Positions 32,551 through 40,542 of a stretch of 64,000 bases of DNA are shown here, one piece after another. Source of the DNA: Acidimicrobiaceae bacterium (GTDB lineage: Bacteria > Actinomycetota > Acidimicrobiia > Acidimicrobiales > RAAP-2); the NCBI GenBank assembly GCA_027306605.1, contig DAHUZK010000017.1, positions 53,207 to 117,206 of the forward strand, read 5' to 3'. How positions within the stretch are numbered: the stretch's first letter is position 1; each line of letters starts with the position of its first letter. A program made the position numbers and the translations under genes. Under the pieces are notes generated by a model. That model was not told where the DNA came from. It did no database searches and saw only the letters and a list, made by a program, of their open reading frames with translations.

Positions 32551-32846
32551 AGGGTGGCGCGCTGGGATCGCCGGGCGGCCAGCCACGCCTTGCGCAGTTT
32601 GCGGCGCTCCTCTTCGGAGGTGCCGCCCCAGACGCCCGACTCCTGGTTGGTGGCGAGCGCGAAGTCGAGGCACGGCTCGAGAGCGTCGCAGGAGCGGCAG
32701 ACACGCTTGGCCGCGTCGATCTGGTCGACGGCGGGACCGGTCGTGCCGACGGGGAAGAACAGGTCGGGTTCGGTGCTGCGGCAGGCGGCCGAGCGCCGCC
32801 AGTCGTCCGCGTCCCAATCGACGGTCCGGTTCCACATGAGAGCCAT
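32547..32846 (-). CDS. whiB1: WhiB-family Fe-S transcriptional regulator, WhiB1-like
   Basis: A 99-residue iron-sulfur protein that senses nitric oxide and redox state and cooperates with SigA. Cluster ligands Cys22, Cys50, Cys53 and Cys59 follow the C-Xn-C-X2-C-X5-C pattern, then the SGVWGG turn and a basic C-terminal DNA-binding tail (EEERRKLRKAWLAARRSQ). ATG 32846 has GGTGGAGG nine bases upstream. A perfect TGTGA-N6-TCACA sits 23-38 bp upstream, and whiB1 in M. tuberculosis is known to be under cAMP-CRP control. It is convergent with pdtaS, as in mycobacteria, supporting the WhiB1 assignment. Confidence 0.93.
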   Translation of the reverse strand: MALMWNRTVDWDADDWRRSAACRSTEPDLFFPVGTTGPAVDQIDAAKRVCRSCDALEPCLDFALATNQESGVWGGTSEEERRKLRKAWLAARRSQRATL

Positions 32847-32868
32847 CGGAATGTGCCTCCACCAGCAT

Positions 32869-32884
32869 TGTGATCCAATTCACA
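32869..32884. promoter_or_regulatory. Perfect CRP/GlxR-type site (TGTGA-N6-TCACA)
   Basis: A 16-bp site with both consensus half-sites intact lies 23 to 38 bp upstream of the whiB start. Read on the minus strand its end supplies CACAAT, a possible -10 box, so binding there might repress; alternatively, a promoter further upstream would be activated or blocked. The flanking 182-bp gap otherwise carries the leader of the divergent GDPD gene. Confidence 0.8.
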
Positions 32885-33028
32885 TGATCGGACCCCTCAG
32901 GTGTCCGTCAGTGAACAGCGGGTTAACGGAGCAGAGGGTAATCCTCCGCCGGGGCCCTGGCAAGGAGTTTTCGTGAAATTGGCGGGTCGGGGTGGGCGGA
33001 GACCCGACACGGCCGTAGCAACCGGGCC

Positions 33029-33721
33029 GTGACCGCCGTCTTCGCCCACCGGGGGTGTACCGAGCACGGGTCGGTGGAGAACACCCTGGACGCGTTCGCC
33101 GAGGCGCGCCGGCTCGGAGCGGACGGGGTGGAGCTCGACGTGCGGCTCACCGCCGACGGCGCTCTGGCCGTCCATCACGATGCCGAGATCCCCGGAGTGG
33201 GCCTGATCCCCGAGCTCGAGGTGTCCGAGCTGCCGCCCCACGTCCCCCTGCTGGCGGACGTGTTCCCCGTCTGTGAGGGGATGACGGTCAACGTGGAGAT
33301 CAAGAACGCACCGGGGGATCCGGGATGGGACGCCGCCGAGGCGGTGGCCGGGCTCACCGCGGCCGCCATCGAGGAGGCCGGCTGGAGCGAGCGGGTGATC
33401 GTGTCGTCCTTCCAGGCCGCCACCCTGCGGGCCGTCCAGGCCGCCGATCCTCGTCTGGCACTGGGGTTGCTGTGGGGATTCGCCGAGCACCCCGCGGCCG
33501 CCCTCGACGAGGCGGCCGCCTCGGGGTTCCGGGCCATCCACCCCTTCGTGCTCTCCGTCGAGGCCGACCTGGTCCGGCGGGCGCACGCGGTCGGGCTGGC
33601 CGTGAACGTCTGGACCGTCAACGGGCAGGAGGACCTCCGGGCCATGGTGGCCCTCGGCGCCGACGCCGTGATCACCGACCGACTCGGCGACGCGGTCGCC
33701 GCCGCACGGCAACCGCCCTGA
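33029..33721 (+). CDS. ugpQ: Glycerophosphodiester phosphodiesterase
   Basis: Hydrolyses glycerophosphodiesters to glycerol-3-phosphate and an alcohol. 230 residues of TIM-barrel: VFAHRGCTEHGSVENTLDAF opens with the catalytic His and the ENT Glu, followed by LGADGVELDVRLTADGALAV and a VHHDAEIPG motif with Asp and His. The distal VNVEIKNAPG holds the metal-binding Glu. No signal peptide is seen, so it is likely cytosolic. The start is GTG 33029. It precedes etfBA by 70 bp; no operon link is certain. Confidence 0.9.
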   Translation: MTAVFAHRGCTEHGSVENTLDAFAEARRLGADGVELDVRLTADGALAVHHDAEIPGVGLIPELEVSELPPHVPLLADVFPVCEGMTVNVEIKNAPGDPGWDAAEAVAGLTAAAIEEAGWSERVIVSSFQAATLRAVQAADPRLALGLLWGFAEHPAAALDEAAASGFRAIHPFVLSVEADLVRRAHAVGLAVNVWTVNGQEDLRAMVALGADAVITDRLGDAVAAARQPP

Positions 33722-33791
33722 CCACGCCCGGGGCGGTCGGGTCGGCGTCCGAATGGCGAGGAGCGGCCCGGGTCCACCAAGATGGACCGCC

Positions 33792-34568
33792 ATGAACGTC
33801 GTCGTATGCGTCAAGCAGATCCCCGATCCGGCCGCGCCCGGGTCGCTCGACCCGGACACGAAGACCCTCGACCGCTCCGGCAAGTTGATCATGGACGACT
33901 CCGACAATTACGGGGTCGAGATGGCCCTCCAGCTGGCCTCGGGCGACGGGGACGAGGTCACCCTGGTTTCGATGGCGCCCAACGGCGAGACGTCCGGCCT
34001 GCGGACCGGCCTCGCCATGGGAGCGGCCAAGGCGATCCTGGTCAGCGACGAGGCCCTGGCGGGCAGCGACGCCCTGGGGACCGCCAAGGTCCTGGCGGCG
34101 GCGATCGCCCGCGCCAATCCCGACCTCGTGGTGATGGCCACCGAATCGACGGACGGCTACACCGGCACCCTGCCGGTGCAGGTGGCCGAGCTGATGGGCC
34201 TGCCCTCGGTGACCTTCGCCAAGGCGATCGCCGTCGACGGCAGCTCGGTGAAGGTGGAGCGTCAGACCGAGTCGGGCTACGACGAGGTGCAGTGCCCCAT
34301 GCCCGCTGTCGTCACGGTCACGGCCGGCGTCGTCGAGCCGCGCTATCCCTCCTTCAAGGGGATCATGGCGGCGAAGTCGAAGCCGGTCGACAACCTGAGC
34401 GTGGCCGATCTCGGCATCGACGCCTCACAGGTCGGAGCTGCAGGGGCCGGTCAGGAGATCACCGACGTCTCCGAGGCCGAGGCGCGCACGGCGGGGGAGA
34501 TCGTGGTGGACGAGGGCGACGGTGCGCAGCGGATCGTCGCCTTCCTCGAGCAGCTGAAGGTGGTCTGA
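33792..34568 (+). CDS. etfB: Electron transfer flavoprotein beta subunit (FixA)
   Basis: The AMP-binding subunit of ETF, passing electrons from acyl-CoA and other flavin dehydrogenases to ETF-quinone oxidoreductase. 258 residues: start MNVVVCVKQIPDP, the family signature VERQTESGYDEVQCPMPAVVT, and PRYPSFKGIMAAKSKP near the C-terminus. ATG 33792 is preceded at 8 nt by CAAGAT, resembling the leaderless -10 pattern. etfA follows one base after the stop. No ETF dehydrogenase or acyl-CoA dehydrogenase lies adjacent, so its electron donors are elsewhere. Confidence 0.95.
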   Translation: MNVVVCVKQIPDPAAPGSLDPDTKTLDRSGKLIMDDSDNYGVEMALQLASGDGDEVTLVSMAPNGETSGLRTGLAMGAAKAILVSDEALAGSDALGTAKVLAAAIARANPDLVVMATESTDGYTGTLPVQVAELMGLPSVTFAKAIAVDGSSVKVERQTESGYDEVQCPMPAVVTVTAGVVEPRYPSFKGIMAAKSKPVDNLSVADLGIDASQVGAAGAGQEITDVSEAEARTAGEIVVDEGDGAQRIVAFLEQLKVV

Positions 34569-34569
34569 G

Positions 34570-35544
34570 ATGGCGATCGACAAGGTATGGGTGCTGGCCG
34601 AGACGGCCGAGGGCGGCGGCCCGACCCCGGTCACCCTCGAGCTGCTGACCGAGGCACGCGCCGTGGGCGCGACCGTCGAAGCGGTGACCTGGGGTGCGGA
34701 CGCTGCCGCACTGGCCGGCCCCGTCGGCGAGTACGGCGCCGGCACGCTCTACGACGTGGGTGATCTCGGAGGCATGTTGCCCGGGGTGCCGGTCGCCGCC
34801 GCGCTGGCCGCGCTGATCGAGGGGGGCAACGCGCCCGAGGCCATCCTCTTCCCCGCCACCTACGAGGGGCGTGACATCGCGGGTCGCCTCTCGGCCAGGC
34901 TCGACAAGCCGGTCTTGACCAATGTCACCGGGCTGGTCGAGAGCGACGGCGGCCTGTCGAGCCAGCACCCGGTGTTCGGCGGAAGCCACATCGTCACGGC
35001 GCGCTTCACCGGGTCCGGCCCCGCTCTCTTCGTGGTCAGGGCCAAGTCGTTCGCCGCCGAGCCCTCGGGCGGCGCCGCCGCGGCCGTCGTGGCGGCGCCC
35101 GTGCCCGATGTCGCCACCACCAACACGGCAAAGGTGGTCGAGCGCCACGTCGAGGAGCGCACCGGGCCGAAGCTCGACGAGGCCCCGGTGGTCGTCTCAG
35201 GGGGACGCGGCCTCGGCGAGGCGGGGAACTACGCCATGATCGAGGAGCTGGCCAAGCTTCTCCACGGTGCGGCCGGCGCCAGCCGGGCCATCGTGGACGC
35301 GGGTTGGGTGCCCTACTCGCACCAGGTCGGCCAGACCGGCAAGACGGTGAAGCCGACGGTCTACCTGGCGTGCGGCATCTCGGGCGCCACCCAGCACCTG
35401 GTGGGCATGAAGGGCTCCAAGAACATCGTCGCCGTCAACAAGGACCAGGAGGCGCCGATCTTCTCGGTGGCGGACCTCGGGATCGTGGGCGACGTGCACA
35501 AGGTCCTTCCCGCACTGATCGAGGCGCTCAAGGCCAAGGGCTGA
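34570..35544 (+). CDS. etfA: Electron transfer flavoprotein alpha subunit (FixB)
   Basis: FAD-binding subunit of ETF, 324 residues. The N-terminal domain ([16 protein letters not shown]) is less conserved; the C-terminal FAD domain carries the signature [20 protein letters not shown], then [22 protein letters not shown] and the invariant [17 protein letters not shown] followed by NKD. This is a standard, bifurcation-independent ETF by sequence. Located one base after etfB. A G+C-rich hairpin follows at 35569-35595, possibly ending the transcript. Confidence 0.95.
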   Translation: MAIDKVWVLAETAEGGGPTPVTLELLTEARAVGATVEAVTWGADAAALAGPVGEYGAGTLYDVGDLGGMLPGVPVAAALAALIEGGNAPEAILFPATYEGRDIAGRLSARLDKPVLTNVTGLVESDGGLSSQHPVFGGSHIVTARFTGSGPALFVVRAKSFAAEPSGGAAAAVVAAPVPDVATTNTAKVVERHVEERTGPKLDEAPVVVSGGRGLGEAGNYAMIEELAKLLHGAAGASRAIVDAGWVPYSHQVGQTGKTVKPTVYLACGISGATQHLVGMKGSKNIVAVNKDQEAPIFSVADLGIVGDVHKVLPALIEALKAKG

Positions 35545-35568
35545 GCCGCACCGGCTGCCCGCCCCCGT

Positions 35569-35595
35569 CCCCGCCCGGGGCATTCGGGGGCGGGG
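35569..35595 (+). terminator. Candidate hairpin after etfA
   Basis: CCCCGCCC pairs with GGGCGGGG across an 11-nt loop, 25 bp after the etfA stop. There is no U-run, so it may pause or protect rather than act as a classical terminator. The rest of the 228-bp gap to the MBOAT gene carries only degenerate CGACCTCG-like repeats and a TACATT -10-like box at 35742-35747. Confidence 0.4.
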
Positions 35596-35772
35596 CCACA
35601 TCGCTGACGCGCCGGGACGATCTCGTTCGACGCGCCGGGCTCCCGGCGAGGCGCCGGGTCGACCTCGCTCGACTTCGCCCGACCTTGCTCGACCTCGGCA
35701 ACCCGCGCCTCGTGTGCGCGGTCGGAGGGCCTGCCCGGCGGTACATTCGGCGCAGTTCGCAGACCGTCCCCG

Positions 35773-37200
35773 ATGCTCTTCCCCACCACCGACTTCGCGC
35801 TGTTCTTCGCCGTGGCCTTCACGGTGAACTGGCTCCTCAACCCCTACGCGGGACCGTGGAAGTTGGCGATGATCTGTCTCAGCTACGTCTTCTACGGCTG
35901 GGTCGGATGGAGCTATTGCCTGCTCCTGTTGGCCACCACCGCCGTCGCCTACACCGGGGGAGCCTGGGTGGCGGCCACGACGAACGAGCGCGGCCGGCGG
36001 ATCGCCATGATCGCCTCCGTCGGCGTCCTGCTGGGCATCCTCGGGTGGTTCAAGTACTACGGCTTCGTCTCGGTGAACCTGGACAACGTCACGCACGCCA
36101 TCGGGCTGGGGCGCGCCGTCCCGCTCCTCCAGGTGGCTCTTCCCATCGCCATCTCGTTCTTCACCTTCATGGCGATCAGCTATGTCATCGACATCTACCG
36201 GCGGGAGCTCCAGCCGGCCAAGCCGCTCGACTTCGCCGTGTACATCTCCTTCTTCCCGCACCTGCTGGCCGGTCCCATCGTGCGGGGGGAGGAGCTGCTC
36301 CCTCAGATCCGCCGCCGGCGCGACCCCCGTTCCATCGACTACTCGCGCGCCTTCTGGCTGATCCTCGCCGGTCTCTTCAAGAAGGTCGTGATCTCGTCGT
36401 ACGTGTCGAGCGCCATCGTGACCCCGGTCTTCACGTCGCCCACGCAGCACTCGGCGCTCGAGGCCGTCTTCGCCGCCTGGGGCTACGGGGTGCAGATCTA
36501 CTGCGACTTCAGCGGGTACACCGACATCGCCATCGGACTGGCGCTCCTGCTGGGGTTCCGGTTCCCCCAGAACTTCGACGCCCCCTACACCGCCCGCAAC
36601 CTGCAGGACTTCTGGCGGCGCTGGCACATGACGCTGTCGCGCTGGCTGCGGGACTACCTCTACATCCCCCTCGGAGGGAATGCCGGGGGGCAGGCGCAGA
36701 CGGTGCGCAACATCATGGTGACGATGGTGCTCGGCGGCCTGTGGCACGGCGCGGCGTGGACCTTCGTGTTCTGGGGCGCCCTCCAGGGTGTCGGCCAGAG
36801 CTTCGGCCACCTGCGGCGGGCGAGCAGGAAGCGCCGCGGGCTGCCGCCCGTGGCCGACGGTCCGGTACGGGCCTGGGTGCAGCGCTTCTTGACCTTCCAG
36901 TACGTGTGCCTGGGCTGGGTCTTCTTCAACGCCACCGGTCTCTCGCAGGCCTTCGCGCTGCTCGGCCGTGTCTTCAGCGGCTGGGGTGAGGCGTCACCGC
37001 TCGTGACCCCGCTGCTCGTCTTCACCGTGCTGGGCACGCTGGCCCTCCAGTTCGTGCCTCCGCTCAGCGTCTCCCGTCTCCAAGCCGCCTTCTCCCGCCA
37101 ACGGACAGCGGTCCAGGTCGGCATCCTGGGCTTCGCCCTGTTGGCCGTGACCACGTTCGGTCCCGTCGGTGTCGCTCCCTTCATCTACTACCGGTTCTGA
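35773..37200 (+). CDS. MBOAT-family O-acyltransferase (AlgI-like)
   Basis: A 475-residue membrane-bound O-acyltransferase with around ten to eleven helices. The catalytic His lies in [15 protein letters not shown] (about residue 320), preceded by [20 protein letters not shown], the AlgI signature. AlgI-type proteins move acetyl groups across the membrane to a partner that acetylates extracellular polysaccharide. That partner is very likely the SGNH protein in the next gene, whose ATG overlaps this stop (TGATG). Start ATG 35773. Target polysaccharide unknown. Confidence 0.92.
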   Translation: MLFPTTDFALFFAVAFTVNWLLNPYAGPWKLAMICLSYVFYGWVGWSYCLLLLATTAVAYTGGAWVAATTNERGRRIAMIASVGVLLGILGWFKYYGFVSVNLDNVTHAIGLGRAVPLLQVALPIAISFFTFMAISYVIDIYRRELQPAKPLDFAVYISFFPHLLAGPIVRGEELLPQIRRRRDPRSIDYSRAFWLILAGLFKKVVISSYVSSAIVTPVFTSPTQHSALEAVFAAWGYGVQIYCDFSGYTDIAIGLALLLGFRFPQNFDAPYTARNLQDFWRRWHMTLSRWLRDYLYIPLGGNAGGQAQTVRNIMVTMVLGGLWHGAAWTFVFWGALQGVGQSFGHLRRASRKRRGLPPVADGPVRAWVQRFLTFQYVCLGWVFFNATGLSQAFALLGRVFSGWGEASPLVTPLLVFTVLGTLALQFVPPLSVSRLQAAFSRQRTAVQVGILGFALLAVTTFGPVGVAPFIYYRF

Positions 37201-38300
37201 TGACGGATCAGCGCACGCCCCCGCACCACGTCGACTGGGAGACCCCGTCGGAGTTCCGCGCCCACCCCCATGCCGAGCTGCCGCCGGCACCCGACGACGG
37301 CCGGGTGCGCCTGCCGTGGACCCGCGTCTTCCTGCTCGGCCTCGGCGCCTTCGCCGTGTGGTTCCTTCTCTTCGCGCCGACGCTGCAGCATGACGCGCAG
37401 GTGTCGCCGGTCGGCACGCGTCGAACGGTCAGCCTGGACGTGACGGGGCCGTTCGCCGCGCTCAGCCGCGCGCTGCAGCTCTCGCACATCGTCTCCATCA
37501 CGGGGCGGTCCAACCGGTTGCCTGGGGGCACGGTGGGCCTGACCGAGTCGGGACCCAAGGGCGTGACGCCACGCCCGTCCGCTCCGCCGCGCCGTGGTGG
37601 CGACAACAGGGGCTCGCCCTCCACGACCCCCACCACGGCGCCGAACCCGAAGGACCCGACCGCCGCCGCCCCGTTGCGGGTGCTGATCGTCGGCGATTCC
37701 ATCGGCTTGGACCTCGGGGGGCCGCTCCAGTCGGACCTGGCCCAGACCGGCGTCGTCAACGCCGCCCTCGACGCCCGCGAGAGCACGGGTCTGACCCGCC
37801 CCGACTACTTCAACTGGCCGGCCGAGCTCACCAGCGACGTCAACCGGGTGGATCCGCAGGTGGTGGTGATCATGATGGGCGCCAACGACGCCCAAGACTT
37901 CCTCGGACCGCCCGACGTCCCCTACGGCGCGCCCCAGTGGAACACGCTCTATGCCCAGCGGGTGGCCCAGTTCATCCAGATCGCCCAGAGCAAGGGTGCC
38001 GCCACGGTCTGGGTCGGCATGCCCCCCATGCAGAATCCCACGCTCAACGCGCAGATGGCCGACCTCAACGGGGTCGTCCAGCAACAGGCTGCGGCCGCGC
38101 ACCCACCGGTGACCTACCTCAGCACGGATCGTTCGCTCGGGACGGCACAGGGCGGGTACACCGCCTTCATCACCAACGCCGGCGGGCAGGTCGTCAACGT
38201 GCGGACACCCGACGGCACCCATCTCACGCCGAGTGGTGGCCAGGTCGTGGCCGAGCAGGTCATCAACGAGCTCCAGACGCTCGGCTACCACATCCCCTGA
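37200..38300 (+). CDS. Membrane-anchored SGNH/GDSL acetyl hydrolase or transferase (DUF459-like)
   Basis: A 366-residue type II membrane protein: a cytosolic tail, one anchor (about residues 42-62), a proline- and threonine-rich stalk (to about 155), then an SGNH domain with block I LIVGDSIGLDLGG (nucleophile Ser), block III MGANDAQ (Asn) and block V DGTHLTPSG (Asp-x2-His). This is the AlgX/DltD-type partner of MBOAT acyltransferases. It overlaps the MBOAT stop by one base and the convergent TauE gene by 38 bp. It probably places or removes acetyl groups on a surface glycan (inference). Confidence 0.88.
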   Translation: MTDQRTPPHHVDWETPSEFRAHPHAELPPAPDDGRVRLPWTRVFLLGLGAFAVWFLLFAPTLQHDAQVSPVGTRRTVSLDVTGPFAALSRALQLSHIVSITGRSNRLPGGTVGLTESGPKGVTPRPSAPPRRGGDNRGSPSTTPTTAPNPKDPTAAAPLRVLIVGDSIGLDLGGPLQSDLAQTGVVNAALDARESTGLTRPDYFNWPAELTSDVNRVDPQVVVIMMGANDAQDFLGPPDVPYGAPQWNTLYAQRVAQFIQIAQSKGAATVWVGMPPMQNPTLNAQMADLNGVVQQQAAAAHPPVTYLSTDRSLGTAQGGYTAFITNAGGQVVNVRTPDGTHLTPSGGQVVAEQVINELQTLGYHIP

Positions 38301-39153
38301 GCGAGCGGACCGCGACGACGAGCAGCCCGCCCCCGAGGACCCCCCAGAGGAGGCCGGCGGAGAGGCCCAGGTACTTGAGGCCCGAGGCGAAGATGACGAA
38401 AGCCACGACGGGGCGGACGTAGCGCTCCGGAGCCCGTGAGGAGGCGAGGGAACCCACCAGGACGCCGGGCACGCCGCCCAGCGCCATCGACGACGTGAGC
38501 GACGGGTCCGCATGGCCGAAGACGAGCGCCCCGACGGCGGCGGCCGACGTCAGCGGCACCGCCTGGACCAGATCGGTCCCCACCAGCTCGTCGGCTCCCA
38601 GCGCGGGGTCGAGGAGCAGCAGGAGCACGATCATCAACGAGCCCGAACCGACCGACGTCACGGCGACCACGAAGCCGCCGAGGGCACCGATGGCAACCGT
38701 CGGCAGGGGACGGACGGCGCCGCCGATGCCGCCGACCGGGCCCCGAAGGCCTCGGTCCCGGTCGGCCGGCCGGTCCACGGCACCGCGCAGCACCATGGCT
38801 GCGGCGCCGGCGAGCAGCGCCGCGCCGAGCAGCGTCTCGATCCCGACGTCGAGGCCCTTCGCGGGGCCGAGCAGGCGGAGGACGGGCGCGCCCGCGAGCG
38901 CAGCGGGCACGGAGCCGAGCATCAGCCAGCCCGCCAGCCTGTAGTCGACGGTCCTCTTCGTCATGTGCACGAGCGCTCCCGCCGGGCGCATCAGCACGGC
39001 CGCGACGAGATCGCTCGAGATCGCCGTCGTGGGCGAGACGCCGAAGAGGAAGACGAGCATCGGCGTCATGAGGGCACCGCCGCCGCTGCCGGTCGTCCCG
39101 ACCGCGAGGCCCACCGTGGCGCTGCCGAGGACGACGGTGGGATCGATCGACAT
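38263..39153 (-). CDS. TauE/SafE (DUF81) family sulfite/sulfonate exporter-like protein
   Basis: A 296-residue membrane protein with two four-helix repeats typical of TauE/SafE: VGLAVGTTGSGGGALMTPML and the second VAVTSVGSGSLMIVLLLLLD. Members export sulfite, sulfoacetate or organic anions, or take up thiosulfate-like compounds. The substrate cannot be told; no sulfur pathway gene is adjacent. The start is ATG 39153. It overlaps the 3' end of the SGNH gene by 38 bp on the opposite strand. An A+T-rich stretch (39201-39250) upstream probably carries its promoter. Confidence 0.88.
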   Translation of the reverse strand: MSIDPTVVLGSATVGLAVGTTGSGGGALMTPMLVFLFGVSPTTAISSDLVAAVLMRPAGALVHMTKRTVDYRLAGWLMLGSVPAALAGAPVLRLLGPAKGLDVGIETLLGAALLAGAAAMVLRGAVDRPADRDRGLRGPVGGIGGAVRPLPTVAIGALGGFVVAVTSVGSGSLMIVLLLLLDPALGADELVGTDLVQAVPLTSAAAVGALVFGHADPSLTSSMALGGVPGVLVGSLASSRAPERYVRPVVAFVIFASGLKYLGLSAGLLWGVLGGGLLVVAVRSLRGCGSRASGAR

Positions 39154-39200
39154 GGCGCGCTCCGGGCATCGGGAGGCGGCGCTGGGATCCGCCCTCGGGG

Positions 39201-39250
39201 CTCTAATAGCAGTTATCCCATAATAAACATAGGATTAGTAGAGATAAGCG
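39201..39250 (-). promoter_or_regulatory. A+T-rich promoter island upstream of the TauE gene
   Basis: About 45 bases with many A/T runs (e.g. CCCATAATAAACATAGG) lie in otherwise very G+C-rich DNA, in the 148-bp gap between the TauE and SCO1664 genes. A TATTAT or TATTAG hexamer on the minus strand could be the -10 of the TauE gene. The exact element is not resolved. Confidence 0.4.
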
Positions 39251-39301
39251 GAGCCGGGAACGGCGGCGCTCTGAACAGGGAATTCAGACCAGGCGTTCAG
39301 G

Positions 39302-40012
39302 TCAGACCAGGGGCCAGGGGTAGGGCGGCCAGTCCCCGTCGTCGGCCAGCTCGGGCAGGGCGCGCAGGCTGAGGAGCCAGGCGGCGCGGTCGAGCGTCGC
39401 CGCCACCTCGGCCGGCTCCAACAGTTCGCAGAGCCGCACCGGCGGCCGCTCGTGGGTGAGCCGGCCGAGGTCCTCCTGCACGCCGGGGTCGAGCGCAGCA
39501 CCGCCGAAGTCCCAGATGACGGTGCGCAGCTTGTCGTGCACGTTGAAGCACAGCCCGTTGTCGATGGCCCAGAGGCGTTCCTCGGCCAGCAGGACGTGGC
39601 CGCTCTTGCGGTCGGCATTGTTCGCCACGACGTCGAAGGCGCACAGTTGCATCAACGCGTGCCGCCAACGCGGCTCCTCCCGCAGGGTGAAGTAGTGCGA
39701 CGTCCCGTCCTCGGGCACGAAGCGCTGGACCGAACCCGGACCGAAGGGCCCTTCGGCGCGCTCGACGGTCTCGGGTACCAGCCCCCACCCGAGCCACTCC
39801 GAGAGCACGAAGGCCGCCACCTCGCGTCGGAACAGACCGCCGGGGAAGTCCCACAAGGGGCGCTCGCCCTTGGACGGCTTGTACACGGCGAGCAGTTCCT
39901 CGCCATCCGAGCGGCACGTCACCAGGAGCGTCGCGTTGGAGCTGCCGGCGATGCGACCGTGCACCTCCATGTCGCCCTCGGTCAGGATCTCGACGACCCT
40001 CGTGTCGGGCAC
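39302..40012 (-). CDS. SCO1664 family protein (kinase-like fold)
   Basis: A 236-residue protein of the actinobacterial SCO1664 family. It begins VPDTRVVEILTEGDMEVHGR (start GTG 40012) and carries the family blocks YKPSKGERPLWDFPGGLFRR, FDVVANNADRKSGH and LWAIDNGLCFNVHDKLRTVI. The layout NADRKxGH...IDNGLCF recalls the catalytic core of PI3/4-kinase-like proteins, so phosphotransfer is plausible but unproved. It is the last gene of a conserved trio with DUF3090 and a histidine phosphatase, often near mycothiol genes in other actinobacteria (from memory). Starts 5 nt after the DUF3090 stop. Confidence 0.86.
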   Translation of the reverse strand: MPDTRVVEILTEGDMEVHGRIAGSSNATLLVTCRSDGEELLAVYKPSKGERPLWDFPGGLFRREVAAFVLSEWLGWGLVPETVERAEGPFGPGSVQRFVPEDGTSHYFTLREEPRWRHALMQLCAFDVVANNADRKSGHVLLAEERLWAIDNGLCFNVHDKLRTVIWDFGGAALDPGVQEDLGRLTHERPPVRLCELLEPAEVAATLDRAAWLLSLRALPELADDGDWPPYPWPLV

Positions 40013-40017
40013 CGCCG

Positions 40018-40542
40018 CTACGAGGCCGGGGGCCGATGCCCGTTCGTACGCGGGCAATCGTGCCCGGCGGGGTCGAGCGGGAGCGAGCACAGCGGGCAGG
40101 GTGGCCGCCCTGCCTCGACGAGACGCGTGGCATGGATGGCGAACGCCGCGGCCTGTTCGCGCGTCAGGGCGACGCGCAGCACGTGGCCGCTGGTCACCTC
40201 GTCGTCTTGCTCCGCCTCGTCGTCTTCCACGCCGACTTCTTCGAGCACCACGATGATGCGATCGAGGTCTTCGTCGTAGGAGACCCCGATGGTGCCCACC
40301 ACCCAATCGAATTCCTCGGTGCCGTAGAACTCGAGGTTCTCCGGCAGGTGCCCCGGCCGGCCCAATTCCTTGACGATGCGGCCGAGATAGCCGGACAGGA
40401 CCGCCATCTGTTGCTTCTCCACCTTGACCGTCGTCTCGGTCAACCCCTGCCGGCAGTAGAAGAGGAACAGCCGGTTGCCCACCTCGCCGATCACGCCGAG
40501 CGTGCAGTGATCCGGGGCGTCGAAATCGATGTCGTCGCTCAC
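40018..40542 (-). CDS. DUF3090 family protein
   Basis: A 174-residue cytosolic protein of unknown function. It has the family blocks CTLGVIGEVGNRLFLFYCRQ and TVKVEKQQMAVLSGYLGRIV, an acidic stretch (VEDDEAEQDDEVTSGHVLRV), and a C-terminal zinc-ribbon-like CPLCSLPLDPAGHDC (two Cys, then His-x-Cys). That C-terminal motif suggests metal binding. Start GTG 40542 overlaps the stop of the phosphatase gene (GTGA). It is the middle gene of the trio with SCO1664. Confidence 0.9.
   Translation of the reverse strand: MSDDIDFDAPDHCTLGVIGEVGNRLFLFYCRQGLTETTVKVEKQQMAVLSGYLGRIVKELGRPGHLPENLEFYGTEEFDWVVGTIGVSYDEDLDRIIVVLEEVGVEDDEAEQDDEVTSGHVLRVALTREQAAAFAIHATRLVEAGRPPCPLCSLPLDPAGHDCPRTNGHRPPAS

Noticed and set aside
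32509..32883. A longer minus-strand frame covering whiB in another phase.
   Set aside because: It lacks the four cluster cysteines and GVWGG; the WhiB frame is clear.
35600..35730. CGACCTCG-like repeats in the gap between etfA and the MBOAT gene as an operator array.
   Set aside because: Units are too degenerate and irregular to separate from G+C-rich background.
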